Source: Cognatilysobacter claricitrinus (GTDB lineage: Bacteria > Pseudomonadota > Gammaproteobacteria > Xanthomonadales > Xanthomonadaceae). From it: 64,000 nucleotides of DNA. Below are positions 28,753 to 38,427 of the stretch, piece after piece. A program made the translations under genes and the position numbers. Where the stretch lies: the NCBI RefSeq assembly GCF_045866565.1, contig NZ_BAAFZV010000003.1, forward strand, positions 372,001 through 436,000, written 5' to 3'. Under the pieces are notes generated by a model. It was not told where the DNA came from. It saw only the letters and a list, made by a program, of their open reading frames with translations, and made no database searches. Positions within the stretch are counted from its first letter, which is position 1. Every line of letters starts with the position of its first letter.

Positions 28753-29669
28753 GCGACGCAGCGAGCCCGACGTCCGCCGGACCGGTGCCACGCGGCGCGC
28801 GTCACTGGCCGATGCGTGCGGGCATCGCGCTGCTGGTCGGCCTCGCGCACCTGCCGTGGTGGTTGCAGCGCGCGCTCGGTGGCGCGCTCGGTGCGGTGGC
28901 GTTCGTGCTGGCAACGCCGCGACGGCACGCGGCGCGCGTCAACCTGCGCCTGTGTTTCCCCGAGCTCGACGAAACAACCCGCTCGCGCCTGTTGCGCGAC
29001 ACTTTCCGCGACTTCGGCATCGGCCTGTTCGAATTCGCGCGCGCGTGGTGGGGCGGGATCACGCCGATGCGCCGCGACGTCGTCATTGAGGGCCTCGACC
29101 AGCTGCGTGCGCTGCAGGCGCAGGGTCGGGGCGTACTGATGATCTCCGGCCATTTCATGACGCTGGAAATGTCCGGTCGCCTGCTGTGCGACCACGTGCC
29201 GCTCGCCGGCATGTATCGGCGTTATCGCAATCCGGTGATGGAGTGGGCGGTGAAGCGCGGTCGCCTGCGTTACGCGGCAGCGATGTTCGCCAATGACGAG
29301 ATCCGCGCGGCGATGCGCCATCTCAAGCAGGGCGGGTTCCTCTGGTATGCGCCGGATCAGGACATGCGCGGCAAGGACACGGTGTTCGCGCCCTTCTTCG
29401 GCGTGCCGGCGGCGACGATCACCGCGACGCACCAGTTCGCGCGCCTGACCGGTTGCGCGGTCGTGCCGTTCTTCCATCGTCGCGAAGGCGGGCGTTACGT
29501 GCTGCGCATCGCACCGCCGCTCGAGGATTTTCCCTCGCAGGATGCCGCGGCCGACAGCGCCCGCGTCAACGCGGCGATCGAAGCGATGGTGCGCGAAGCG
29601 CCGTCGCAGTACCTGTGGATCCATCGCCGCTTCAAGCGTCGCCCGCACGGCGAGGCCGCGCCCTACTGA
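28749..29669 (+). CDS. LpxL/HtrB-type lipid A acyltransferase
   Basis: A 306-residue inner-membrane lysophospholipid-acyltransferase-like enzyme that adds a secondary acyl chain to Kdo-lipid A. An N-terminal hydrophobic anchor (about 20-55) precedes the HX4(D/E) catalytic motif in SGHFMTLEMSGRLL; MYRRYRNPVMEWAVKRGR and YAPDQDMRGKDTVFAPFFG are also typical. Whether it is LpxL- or LpxM-like cannot be decided by eye. It overlaps both neighbours by four or one bases, upstream of waaA, whose product supplies its Kdo2-lipid IVA substrate. Confidence 0.9.
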   Translation: MSDAASPTSAGPVPRGARHWPMRAGIALLVGLAHLPWWLQRALGGALGAVAFVLATPRRHAARVNLRLCFPELDETTRSRLLRDTFRDFGIGLFEFARAWWGGITPMRRDVVIEGLDQLRALQAQGRGVLMISGHFMTLEMSGRLLCDHVPLAGMYRRYRNPVMEWAVKRGRLRYAAAMFANDEIRAAMRHLKQGGFLWYAPDQDMRGKDTVFAPFFGVPAATITATHQFARLTGCAVVPFFHRREGGRYVLRIAPPLEDFPSQDAAADSARVNAAIEAMVREAPSQYLWIHRRFKRRPHGEAAPY

Positions 29670-30973
29670 TGGACGCCCCTGTCCGCGATCGCCTCGAGCC
29701 GCTGCTGCGTGCGCTGTATTCGCTCGCGCTGTACGTGCTGACGCCGATCACCGTCTATCACCTGATCTGGCGCGGCTTCCGGCAGGCGGCGTACTTCGAG
29801 CGCTGGAGCGAGCGTTACGCGAATTTCGGCCCGCCGCGCGACCATCGCGTGCTGTGGGTGCACGCGGTGTCGGTCGGCGAAGTGAATGCCGCGATTCCGT
29901 TGGTCGATGCGTTGCTCGAACGTCGTCCCGATCTTCGCCTGCTGGTTACCACCATCACGCCGACAGGCTCCGCGCGCGTGCGATCGCTGTGGGGCGATCG
30001 CGTGGACCACGTCTACCTGCCGTACGACCTGCCGGGCGCGGTGTCGCGATTCCTGCGGCATTTCCGCCCATACGCCGCGCTGATCATGGAAACCGAGCTC
30101 TGGCCCAACCTGCTGTTCGGCTGCCGCGACCACGGCGTTCCGGCCTACGTGCTCAACGCGCGGTTGTCGGCGCGATCGCTGCGCGGCTACCAGGTTCTGG
30201 CACCGCTGGTGCGGCGCGCGGTGCGCACGTTGCGTGGCGTTGGTGCGCAGTCGCACGCTGATGCGCGCCGCTTCGTCGCGCTCGGCGCAGTGCAGGAACG
30301 CGTGCACGACACCGGCAACCTCAAGTACGACATGACGCTGCCGGCATCCGTCCACGCATTCGGCCGCGACTGTCGCGCGCGCCGTGCGGGCCGCCTCGCG
30401 TGGATCGCTGCGAGCACGCACGTCGATGAAGAAGCCGCCGTCATCGCCATCCATCGACGCCTGCGCGAACGCTGGCCCAATCTTTTGCTGATGTGGGCGC
30501 CGCGACACCCGGAGCGCTTCCGCGCCGCGTGCGAGCAGTCGACCGCGGCGGGCTTCCGCACGTCACGTCGCTCTCAGGACCGTTGGGCGACGCCCGATTG
30601 CGACGTCTTCGTCATCGATACGCTCGGCGAGCTACTGAACTTCTATGCCTGCGCGGACGTCGCCTTCGTTGGTGGCTCGTTGCAGGCCGTCGGTGGCCAC
30701 AACCTGCTGGAACCCGCGGCGACGGGAACGCCGATCACGACCGGGCCGCACCTGCACAACTTCGCCGACATCTCGCACCGGCTCGCCAGCGCCGGCGCGC
30801 TGCGCATCGCACAGGACGAGGCGGGCGTGGCCGCTGCATTGGAGGCGATGCTCGGCGACGACGGACTACGCGCGTCGATGGCGGATGCAGGGCGCGCACT
30901 TGTCGAGTCGGGACGCGGTGCGCTGGAACGCACGCTGGCGCTGGTCGATGCGGACCTGCCGGCAAGCATGTAG
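29669..30973 (+). CDS. waaA: Kdo transferase
   Basis: A 434-residue GT30 enzyme that transfers Kdo from CMP-Kdo to lipid IVA at the inner membrane. An N-terminal membrane-associated helix (YSLALYVLTPITVYHLIWRG) is followed by HAVSVGEVNAAIPL with the catalytic Glu, METELWPNLLFGCRDHGVP and the C-terminal donor site GGHNLLEPAATGTPITTGPH. The ATG at 29669 overlaps the preceding stop (TGATG). It is the last gene of the envelope operon, followed by a bidirectional terminator shared with tolC. Confidence 0.96.
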   Translation: MDAPVRDRLEPLLRALYSLALYVLTPITVYHLIWRGFRQAAYFERWSERYANFGPPRDHRVLWVHAVSVGEVNAAIPLVDALLERRPDLRLLVTTITPTGSARVRSLWGDRVDHVYLPYDLPGAVSRFLRHFRPYAALIMETELWPNLLFGCRDHGVPAYVLNARLSARSLRGYQVLAPLVRRAVRTLRGVGAQSHADARRFVALGAVQERVHDTGNLKYDMTLPASVHAFGRDCRARRAGRLAWIAASTHVDEEAAVIAIHRRLRERWPNLLLMWAPRHPERFRAACEQSTAAGFRTSRRSQDRWATPDCDVFVIDTLGELLNFYACADVAFVGGSLQAVGGHNLLEPAATGTPITTGPHLHNFADISHRLASAGALRIAQDEAGVAAALEAMLGDDGLRASMADAGRALVESGRGALERTLALVDADLPASM

Positions 30974-31005
30974 ACGCAGCCGCGCTGGAAGTTGTTCGGC
31001 AAACA

Positions 31006-31033
31006 AAAAGGCCGTCGTTTCCGACGGCCTTTT
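31006..31033. terminator. Bidirectional terminator between waaA and tolC
   Basis: AAAAGGCCGTCG (31006-31017), a four-base loop and CGACGGCCTTTT (31022-31033) form a perfect 12-base stem with an A-run on one side and a T-run on the other, placed between two convergent genes. Confidence 0.93.
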
Positions 31034-31055
31034 CATTGGGGCATACCCGACTGGT

Positions 31056-32474
31056 TTACGGCGTAACCGGGATCGGCGGCGGCGCACTCACCGTCAGCAG
31101 GCGATTCACTTCCTGCAGGTCGTCGATACCGAGGGTGCCGACCGACTGCGCCAGCAGCAGGCGCGCCTGCAGGAACGTGTAGCGGGCCTGCGAGTACAGG
31201 CGCTGCGCGACGAACACGTTCTGCTGGTTGTTCAACACGTCCAGCACGGTGCGCGTACCGACTTCAAGGCCGACCTGCGACGCTTCGAATGCCGCGCGTG
31301 CCGAGATCAGCGCCGCGCGGCGCGATTCGACTTCGGTGATGCCGGCGGCAAGCGCCTGGTAGGCCGCGTTGGTATTGCGCACCAACGCACGACGCTGCTG
31401 CTCCACCTGGTCGGCGACGACGTCGCGGTTGGCGATCGACTGGCGCACGCGCGACGACACCGCGCCGCCGGAGAAGATCGGCACGTTCAACGTCACGCCG
31501 ACGCTCGGGCCGCGGCTCTGGCTGTCGATCGGATTGGTCGACGACAGGCTGCCCGAGCTGAAGGTGCTGTCACCGGTGGTCTTGCGATCACCGTACGAAC
31601 CATTGAGGTAGAGCGTCGGCCAGTGGCCCGACCGCGCGGTCTCGATGTTCTCGTTGGCCGACGCGAGCTGTTCCTCGGCCGCGTGCAGCGACGGATTGTT
31701 CTCGATGGCGCGGGCGACGAACGACTCCACGCCGCCGTGCTCGGGCAGCGTCGGCTGGAAGTCTTCCGGCAGCGCCTTCAGCGCGCCGACCGGCTTGCCG
31801 GTGATTTCGGCGAGCGCCTGGTAGGAATCGAGCACCGCATTGCGGGCGACGATCGTGTTGGCGCGCGCGCTGTCGTACTGGGCGCGGGCTTCGTGCACGT
31901 CGGTGATCGGCGCAAGGCCGACTTCAAGGCGCTTCGATGCGGCGTCGAACTGCTTCTTCAACGCGGCTTCCGACGCTTCCGCGGCGGTCAGCGTTTCGAT
32001 CGCGACCAGCGTGTTGAAGTAGGCGGCGGACGTGCGCGTGATCAGCGAGTCGTCCGCAGCCTCGAGATTGAAGTCGCTGGCGCGGCTCAGCGCCTGCTGG
32101 CTCTTGAGGATGGTGAAGCGCGAGCGATCGAACACCATCTGCTGCACATCGACGCCGAGCGAACGCGTGGTCGTGTTGCTCTGGGTGTCGCCGCTGAAGC
32201 GCACCGGCTCGCCCGTTGTCGGGTCGAACTGCGTCTGCGACGACGGGCCTTCGCTGCGCGACTTGTCGAGCGACGCGCTTCCGTTGATCTGCGGCAGCAG
32301 CGCCGCGCGCGCCTGCACCTCACCCTCGCGCGTGGCGAGCCGACCCGACTGCGAGGCCGCGAGCTGCGGGTCGCTGTCGCGTGCGAGCGCATAGACCTGC
32401 AGCAGGTCTTCCGCGGAGGCGGCCGCGGGGGCCAGGGCAATCACGAGGGCAAGGACGAGCGGACGGCGGATCAT
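31056..32474 (-). CDS. tolC: TolC-type outer-membrane efflux channel
   Basis: A 472-residue outer-membrane trimeric channel component for type I secretion and tripartite efflux. It has a signal peptide (MIRRPLVLALVIALAPAAASA), two repeated coiled-coil halves (for example TRTSAAYFNTLVAIETLTAAEASEAALKKQFDAA and its C-terminal counterpart NAAYQALAAGITEVESRRAAL) and a typical VGTRTVLDVLNNQQNVF segment near the end. The linker region (DKSRSEGPSSQTQFDPTTGEP) belongs to the surface loops. It lies downstream of the pcm-like gene. Probable partner of the RND pair at 34-38 kb, which has no channel gene of its own. Confidence 0.94.
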   Translation of the reverse strand: MIRRPLVLALVIALAPAAASAEDLLQVYALARDSDPQLAASQSGRLATREGEVQARAALLPQINGSASLDKSRSEGPSSQTQFDPTTGEPVRFSGDTQSNTTTRSLGVDVQQMVFDRSRFTILKSQQALSRASDFNLEAADDSLITRTSAAYFNTLVAIETLTAAEASEAALKKQFDAASKRLEVGLAPITDVHEARAQYDSARANTIVARNAVLDSYQALAEITGKPVGALKALPEDFQPTLPEHGGVESFVARAIENNPSLHAAEEQLASANENIETARSGHWPTLYLNGSYGDRKTTGDSTFSSGSLSSTNPIDSQSRGPSVGVTLNVPIFSGGAVSSRVRQSIANRDVVADQVEQQRRALVRNTNAAYQALAAGITEVESRRAALISARAAFEASQVGLEVGTRTVLDVLNNQQNVFVAQRLYSQARYTFLQARLLLAQSVGTLGIDDLQEVNRLLTVSAPPPIPVTP

Positions 32475-32568
32475 GTCGGGAGATTCCTGGAAAACCGCGC
32501 GTTCGGCGCGGCGTCGTCATGGCAAACCGGGATCCGGCGCCCGCATGGTCCCCCTGCGGGCATCGGAC

Positions 32569-33222
32569 TCAGAACTGGAACACCGGCACCGGCGCGGTGC
32601 CGGCGAGGTAGGGAATATCGGTTTCGAACAAGGACTCGATGCGCGCGGTGCCGTTTTCGTTGCGGACGCGCACCGCTTCCATCGCCGGCGAATGGCCGCG
32701 GACGATGAACATGCGGCCGCCCGGCTTCAGCATCGCGATGAAACGCTGCGGAATCGTGTCGACCGCCGCATTGACGCAGATCACGTCGAAGTGGCGATCG
32801 GTCGTCCACGTCAGCGCGTCGGCGACTTCGAAACGGGTATTCGCGACGCCGACATGCTCGAGGCGCGCACGGGCAGCCTCGACGAGGTCGGCATGCCGGT
32901 CGATGCTGGTCACTTCGCGCGCGAGCTTGGCCAGGCACGCGGTGACGTAGCCGCTGCCCGTGCCGATCTCCAGCACGTCGTCGGTGTCCTTCGGACGCAG
33001 CGCTTCGAGCGCGCGACCGGCGACAACCGGCTTCAGCATGTATTCGCCGTGCGCCAACGGAAGCGCGACGTCGGCGTACGCGGCGCCGAGATACGCCGTC
33101 GGCACGAACGCCTCGCGCGGCACGTCGGCCAGCACGTCGATCACGCGCGGGTCGAGCACGTCCCACGGGCGGACCTGCTGTTCGACCATCATTTCGCGGG
33201 CGTGGGCGTAGTCGGGCGTCAT
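32569..33222 (-). CDS. Protein-L-isoaspartate O-methyltransferase-like protein
   Basis: A 217-residue SAM-dependent methyltransferase. MVEQQVRPWDVLDPRVIDVL and the Rossmann motif VLEIGTGSGYVTACLAKLA, then FDVICVNAAVDTIPQRFIAML, identify the PCMT family, which repairs isoaspartyl residues. This subgroup differs from E. coli Pcm in the N-terminal substrate loop, so repair activity is likely but not certain. It lies immediately upstream of tolC on the same strand. A revcomp TAGAAT hexamer near 33250 may be its -10. Confidence 0.85.
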   Translation of the reverse strand: MTPDYAHAREMMVEQQVRPWDVLDPRVIDVLADVPREAFVPTAYLGAAYADVALPLAHGEYMLKPVVAGRALEALRPKDTDDVLEIGTGSGYVTACLAKLAREVTSIDRHADLVEAARARLEHVGVANTRFEVADALTWTTDRHFDVICVNAAVDTIPQRFIAMLKPGGRMFIVRGHSPAMEAVRVRNENGTARIESLFETDIPYLAGTAPVPVFQF

Positions 33223-33356
33223 CGGCGTGGATCGGTGGGAAAAAGGACGGTAATTCTACCGGGACGGGCCCGTGGCTCCGGGGTGTTCAGGATCGCGTGC
33301 GACCGCCGAAACGCCCGAGTGCCGGAAGTCACCGGGACTGCGGTCACGATCGGCGC

Positions 33357-34022
33357 TCATCGGCGGCCGTATGCGCGAAGGAACATGTCAACGCATGCGG
33401 CAACGTGTGCGGTGGGCGTCAGGTTGACCTCGTCGCCACATCCGCAGCCGAACACCATGCGCGCATGCGGCTCGCCCTTGAGTAGCGTGAAGAACTGCGA
33501 CGACGCGAGCGCGGTGTCGGCAATATCGAGTTCGCCCGTCGCCACGCGGCCATCGAGCAGCGCGGCGAAACCGTCCTGCACGCGGCGCGGGCCGGATTCC
33601 CAGAACAGCTGCGGCAGGTCTGAATTCGCGAGCTGCGGGCTGCACAGGATGCGGTGGCCGGCGATGGCCTCGGGCGACGAAATCATCGCGTAGAACGCGC
33701 TGGCGATCTCCGTCAGGCGCTCGCGCACCGGCGTTTCAGGGCGGTCCTCGAACAGCGACGACGGCATGCCGTTCGCGCAATGCGACTCCACGGCCGCGGC
33801 GAACAACGTCTCCTTGTCGCCGAAGTGGCTGTACACGGTGAGCTTGCTGACGCCGGCCTCGGTCGCGATCTGGTCCATCGACACCGCGTCGAAACCCAAT
33901 TGCACGAACAGCTTCTTCGACGCCTCGAGGATGGCCTCGCGCTTGGCGAGATCCTTCGGGCGGCCGGGACCCGTAGCGCGGACGGCGGCTTGGTCAGTGC
34001 GGCTGGGGCGTGGCGTGGCCAT
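33357..34022 (-). CDS. TetR/AcrR-family repressor, divergent from an RND pump
   Basis: A 221-residue TetR-type regulator. The N-terminal HTH spans residues about 25-70 (KREAILEASKKLFVQLGFDAVSMDQIATEAGVSKLTVYSHFGDKETLFAA). The C-terminal ligand domain resembles the AefR-like group. It diverges from the adaptor gene with an 87-base gap that contains a perfect inverted repeat (34060-34080). By family behaviour it should repress the pump and be released by a pump substrate. No inducer can be read from the sequence. Confidence 0.9.
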   Translation of the reverse strand: MATPRPSRTDQAAVRATGPGRPKDLAKREAILEASKKLFVQLGFDAVSMDQIATEAGVSKLTVYSHFGDKETLFAAAVESHCANGMPSSLFEDRPETPVRERLTEIASAFYAMISSPEAIAGHRILCSPQLANSDLPQLFWESGPRRVQDGFAALLDGRVATGELDIADTALASSQFFTLLKGEPHARMVFGCGCGDEVNLTPTAHVAACVDMFLRAYGRR

Positions 34023-34059
34023 TGGTCGGAATCCTACTCGAAATACTGGACCGTGGCGT

Positions 34060-34080
34060 TCGGTAATTTTACAGTACCGA
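34060..34080. promoter_or_regulatory. Inverted repeat, candidate TetR operator
   Basis: TCGGTA (34060-34065), nine bases (ATTTTACAG), TACCGA (34075-34080): a perfect 6-base dyad centred midway between the repressor start (34022) and the adaptor start (34110), the typical place for a TetR-family autoregulatory operator. Confidence 0.55.
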
Positions 34081-34109
34081 CCGGTTCATTAATTGCCGCT
34101 GAGGCTGCC

Positions 34110-35204
34110 ATGCGTCTGCTCCCCCTCGTTACCGGCCTCGCCGTCGCCGCCTCGACCCTCGCCCTCACCGGCTGTGGCGACGCCCCCGCCGCAGCGGAAC
34201 ATCCGCGCCCGGTGCTGGTCGTCCATCCCGATAGTTCCAACGCCGCATCCACCTCGTTCGCCGGCGAGATCCGCGCGGCCGAGGAGACGGTGCTGTCCTT
34301 TCGGGTCGGTGGCAACCTGGTCGAGCGCCGGGTCGACGTCGGCGACCGCGTCCGTCGTGGCGACCTGCTGGCGACGCTCGACGCGGGCGACCTGCAGGCG
34401 CAAGCGCGCGCGGCGCAGGCCCAACTGGCCGCGGCGCAGGCGCAGCTCGAGCGCGCGCGGTCCGACCAGGCGCGTTACGCGAAGCTCGGCCGCGACCAGC
34501 TCGTCAGCCGTTCGACCATCGACGCCCAGAACGCGGCCGCCGCCGCCGCACAGGGCGAAGTGAACGCGGCACGCGAGAGCCTGCAGGTCGCGCGCAACCA
34601 GGCGGGTTACACGCAGCTGCGCGCGCCGCGCGACGGCGCCATCGCGACGCGGCAGGCCGAGGCGGGGCAGGTGGTCGGTGCGGGGCAACCCGTCGTCACG
34701 CTGGCGGCGGACGGACGTCGCGAGGTGTCGTTCGCCGTGCCGGAAACCGCAGTGCGCAAGGTCCGGCCCGGCGATCCGGTGCAGGTCGAGCTGTGGTCGG
34801 CGCCCGGCACGCGCATCAGCGGGCGGGTTCGCGAGATCGCACCCGCAGCGGATCCCGCGTCGCGCACGTTCGCGGTGCGGGCGACGCTGGACAGCGGCGC
34901 GTCCGCCGAGCTCGGCGCCAGCGCACGCATCTACCTGCAGCCCGAGGGCAATTCGACCATGAGCGTGCCGCTCGCCGCGCTGCAACGCAGTGCATCGGGC
35001 GGCGACGCCGTATTCGTCATCGACCCCCGGACATCGACGGTGCATGTGCGCCCGGTGCAGGCCGGTGCGTTCGGCAGCGACCGCGTGCCGGTCCTGCGCG
35101 GCGTCAATGCGTCCGACTGGATCGTCGCCGCCGGTGGGCACCTGCTTCGCGACGGCGAAGCGGTGATGCCGGTCGATCGCGACAACCGCCCCATCCGCCG
35201 GTAA
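34110..35204 (+). CDS. RND efflux periplasmic adaptor lipoprotein
   Basis: A 364-residue membrane-fusion protein. The lipobox LALTGC anchors it to the inner membrane. A barrel-sandwich/lipoyl domain (EETVLSFRVGGNLVERRVDVGDRVRRGDLLATLD) is split by an Ala/Gln/Arg-rich coiled-coil hairpin (about 95-170), followed by the second lipoyl half (RAPRDGAIATRQAEAGQVVGAGQPVVTLA) and beta-barrel and membrane-proximal domains. It bridges the pump and a TolC-type channel. The gene starts 88 bases from the divergent repressor and is 10 bases before the pump gene. Confidence 0.92.
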   Translation: MRLLPLVTGLAVAASTLALTGCGDAPAAAEHPRPVLVVHPDSSNAASTSFAGEIRAAEETVLSFRVGGNLVERRVDVGDRVRRGDLLATLDAGDLQAQARAAQAQLAAAQAQLERARSDQARYAKLGRDQLVSRSTIDAQNAAAAAAQGEVNAARESLQVARNQAGYTQLRAPRDGAIATRQAEAGQVVGAGQPVVTLAADGRREVSFAVPETAVRKVRPGDPVQVELWSAPGTRISGRVREIAPAADPASRTFAVRATLDSGASAELGASARIYLQPEGNSTMSVPLAALQRSASGGDAVFVIDPRTSTVHVRPVQAGAFGSDRVPVLRGVNASDWIVAAGGHLLRDGEAVMPVDRDNRPIRR

Positions 35205-35214
35205 GGACACCGAC

Positions 35215-38200
35215 ATGCGCTTCAATCTTTCGGAATGGGCGCTGCGCCATCGCAGCCTCGTCGTCTACGCGATGATCGTGCTCGCGATCGCCGGCACGCT
35301 CGCGTACATGAAACTCGGCCGCAGCGAGGACCCGCGTTTCACCTTCAAGGTGATGGTTGTGCGCACGATGTGGCCCGGAGCGACCGCCGACGAAGTCGCG
35401 TCGCAGGTCACCGACCGCATCGAAAAGAAGCTGATGGAAACCGGGCAGTACGAGTTCATCCGCTCGTACTCGCGGCCCGGCGAATCGCAGGTCATCTTCA
35501 TGGCCAAGGACTCGCTGCATTCGGACCAGATCGCGCCGCTCTGGTACCAGGTGCGCAAGAAAGTTGGCGACATCAAGCCGATGCTGCCGCGCGACGTGCA
35601 GGGTCCGTACTTCAACGACGAGTTCGGCGACACCTTCGGCAACATCTACGCGCTTACCGGCAAGGGGTTCGACTACGCGGTGCTCAAGCACTACGCCGAA
35701 CGCGTGCAGCTGCAACTGCAGAAGCAACCGGATGTCGGCAAGATCGAACTGTTCGGCGTGCAGGACGAAAAGGTCTGGGTCGAACTCGACAACACGCGGC
35801 TGGCCACGCTCGGCGTCCCGGCGCAGGCCGTGTTCGACGCGTTGAATGCGCAGAACGCGGTCGCGCCTGCGGGCTTCTTCGAAACCGGCTCCTCGCGCAT
35901 CGCGTTGCGTGTGGACGGACGCTTCGATCGCGTCGGTGACATTTCTGCGTTCCCGATCCGTGTCGGCGACCGCACGTTCCATCTCGGCGACATCGCAACG
36001 GTGCGCCGCGGCTTCGCCGATCCGCCCGCGCCGCGCATGCGCTTCATGGGGCAGGACGCGATCGGCCTTGGCGTTTCGATGAAGGACGGCGGCGACATCC
36101 TCGCGCTCGGCAAGACGCTGGAAGCCCAGCGCGAGACGCTGCAGAAGATGCTTCCCGTCGGCATGGAGCTGCGCAAGGTCTCCGACCAGCCGGCGGCGGT
36201 CGAAGAGTCGGTCGGCGAATTCGTGCGCGTGCTCGCCGAAGCGGTGGCGATCGTGCTGCTTGTGAGCTTCTTCTCGCTCGGCCTGCGTACCGGTCTCGTG
36301 GTCGCGTTGTCGATCCCGCTCGTGCTCGCGATGACGTTCGCGGTGATGAGCTACTTCGATGTCGGCCTGCACAAGATCTCGCTTGGCGCGTTGGTGCTCG
36401 CGCTCGGCCTGCTGGTCGACGACGCGATCATCGCGGTCGAGATGATGGCCATCAAAATGGAGCAGGGCTACAGCCGCATGAAGGCCGCGGCGTTCGCGTG
36501 GGATTCCACCGCATTCCCCATGCTTACCGGCACGCTGATCACCGCCGCCGGTTTCCTGCCGATCGCCACCGCGCAGTCGAGCACCGGCGAATACACGCGC
36601 TCGTTGTTCCAGGTCGTGACGATCGCGCTCCTGGTGTCCTGGGTCGCGGCGGTAATGTTCATCCCGTACCTGGGCGACCGACTGCTGCCCGATCACGGCC
36701 ACGCGGGTCCGCCGAAACCCGGTTCCATCGCGGCGCGCTGGCAGGCCTATCGCTTGCGACTCGCCGATCGCCACGCCGCGTTCGCCGACATCATCGCGCC
36801 GCTGCCGAAGTCCGACGACGGCCGCGCGCATGATCCGTACGCGACGAAGTTCTACACGCGCTTCCGCGGCTGGGTGCTGTGGTGCGTGCGTCGTCGCAAG
36901 ACCGTGCTGGCGATCACCGCGGCTGCGTTCGTCGCATCGATCCTGTTGTTCCGCTTCGTACCGCAGCAGTTCTTCCCGGATTCGGTGCGCAACGAACTGA
37001 TGGTCGACGTCGAGCTCGCGGAAGGCAGCTCGCTGCGGCAGACCGCGGCGCAGGTGGAGAAGCTCGAGAAGATCCTCGCCACTCGCAAGGACCTCGCGAG
37101 CTACGTCGACTATGTCGGCACGGGTTCGCCGCGCTTTTACCTGCCGCTCGACCAGCAGCTACCGTCAGCCAACTTCGCGCAGTTCGTGCTGACGCCGAAG
37201 GACATCGCTGCACGCGAAGCCGTGCGCGAATGGCTCATCGACGACGTATTCCCGCGCTTTCCGGACCTGCAGTTGCGCGTGACGCGGCTCGAGAACGGGC
37301 CGCCGGTCGGCTATCCGATCCAGCTGCGCGTGTCCGGCGAGCACATCGAGGAGGTGCGCCGTATCGCCGGGCTTGTGCGCGAAAAGGTGCTGGCCAATCC
37401 GCACGTCACCAACGTCAATCTCGACTGGGACGAGCCTAGCAAGGTCGTCCGCCTGCAGCTGGACCAGGAGCGTGCACGCGCCCTCGGTATCAGTTCATCG
37501 CAGCTCGCGCAGTCGTTGTCGGCAGCGCTGTCGGGCACGAACGTCGGTACGTACCGCGAAGGCACCGAGCTGATCGGTATCGACGTGCGTGGTTCGGCGC
37601 GCGACCGTGCCGATCTCGATGCACTGCGCTCGCTGATGGTGCCGACTGCGAACGGTCGCAGCGTGCCGCTGACGCAGGTCGCCACGCTCGACTACGGTTT
37701 CGAGGACGGCATCATCTGGCATCGCGATCGCGAGCCGACGATGACCGTGCGTGCCGACATCCGCGACGCGCTCACGCCGCCGACGGTCGTCGAACAGCTG
37801 ATGCCGGCGGTTGAATCGCTGCGCGCGCAGCTGCCGGACGGCTATTCGATCGACGTTGGCGGAACCGTGGAGGACTCCGAACGCGGGCAGAACTCGATCA
37901 AGGCCGGCATGCCGCTGTTCGTGTTCGTCGTGTTCACCCTGCTGGTGCTGCAGCTTCGCTCGTTCTCGCGAAGCGTGATGGTCTTCCTGACCGCGCCGCT
38001 CGGCCTGATCGGTGTGACGCTTTTCCTGCTGGTGTTCCGCGTACCGTTCGGTTTCGTTGCGATGCTCGGCACGATCGCGCTGGCCGGCATGATCATGCGC
38101 AACTCGGTGATCCTGGTGGACCAGATCGAGCAGGATCGCCACGACGGCCGCGATGCTTGGGAAGCGATCGTCGAGGCGACGGTGCGACGTTTCCGTCCGA

Positions 38201-38427
38201 TCGTGCTGACCGCGCTGGCCGCGATCCTCGCGATGATCCCGCTGTCGCGCAGCGCGTTCTTCGGCCCGATGGCGGTGGCGATCATGGGCGGCCTGCTCGT
38301 CGCGACCTTCCTGACCTTGCTGTTCCTGCCCGCGCTGTATGCGGCGTGGTTCCGCGTAAAGGTGCCGGCGAATGCGAGCGTGCGCCAGCCTGCGCTAGGC
38401 GACGACGCGATGCCGCAGTCGGCGTGA
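35215..38427 (+). CDS. RND-family efflux pump (AcrB/HAE1 type)
   Basis: A 1070-residue inner-membrane proton/drug antiporter with twelve predicted helices and two large periplasmic loops. The proton-relay Asp pair is present in LVLALGLLVDDAIIAVEMM of TM4, and the second half shows MLGTIALAGMIMRNSVILVDQ and EATVRRFRPIVLTALAAILAMIPL. The N-terminus (SEWALRHRSLVVYAMIVLAIAGTLAYMKLGRSEDPRF) belongs to a subgroup distinct from classic AcrB, with a long cytoplasmic central insert (about 490-550). Substrates are unknown. It forms an operon with its adaptor under the TetR-type gene; the outer channel is probably TolC. Confidence 0.93.
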   Translation: MRFNLSEWALRHRSLVVYAMIVLAIAGTLAYMKLGRSEDPRFTFKVMVVRTMWPGATADEVASQVTDRIEKKLMETGQYEFIRSYSRPGESQVIFMAKDSLHSDQIAPLWYQVRKKVGDIKPMLPRDVQGPYFNDEFGDTFGNIYALTGKGFDYAVLKHYAERVQLQLQKQPDVGKIELFGVQDEKVWVELDNTRLATLGVPAQAVFDALNAQNAVAPAGFFETGSSRIALRVDGRFDRVGDISAFPIRVGDRTFHLGDIATVRRGFADPPAPRMRFMGQDAIGLGVSMKDGGDILALGKTLEAQRETLQKMLPVGMELRKVSDQPAAVEESVGEFVRVLAEAVAIVLLVSFFSLGLRTGLVVALSIPLVLAMTFAVMSYFDVGLHKISLGALVLALGLLVDDAIIAVEMMAIKMEQGYSRMKAAAFAWDSTAFPMLTGTLITAAGFLPIATAQSSTGEYTRSLFQVVTIALLVSWVAAVMFIPYLGDRLLPDHGHAGPPKPGSIAARWQAYRLRLADRHAAFADIIAPLPKSDDGRAHDPYATKFYTRFRGWVLWCVRRRKTVLAITAAAFVASILLFRFVPQQFFPDSVRNELMVDVELAEGSSLRQTAAQVEKLEKILATRKDLASYVDYVGTGSPRFYLPLDQQLPSANFAQFVLTPKDIAAREAVREWLIDDVFPRFPDLQLRVTRLENGPPVGYPIQLRVSGEHIEEVRRIAGLVREKVLANPHVTNVNLDWDEPSKVVRLQLDQERARALGISSSQLAQSLSAALSGTNVGTYREGTELIGIDVRGSARDRADLDALRSLMVPTANGRSVPLTQVATLDYGFEDGIIWHRDREPTMTVRADIRDALTPPTVVEQLMPAVESLRAQLPDGYSIDVGGTVEDSERGQNSIKAGMPLFVFVVFTLLVLQLRSFSRSVMVFLTAPLGLIGVTLFLLVFRVPFGFVAMLGTIALAGMIMRNSVILVDQIEQDRHDGRDAWEAIVEATVRRFRPIVLTALAAILAMIPLSRSAFFGPMAVAIMGGLLVATFLTLLFLPALYAAWFRVKVPANASVRQPALGDDAMPQSA

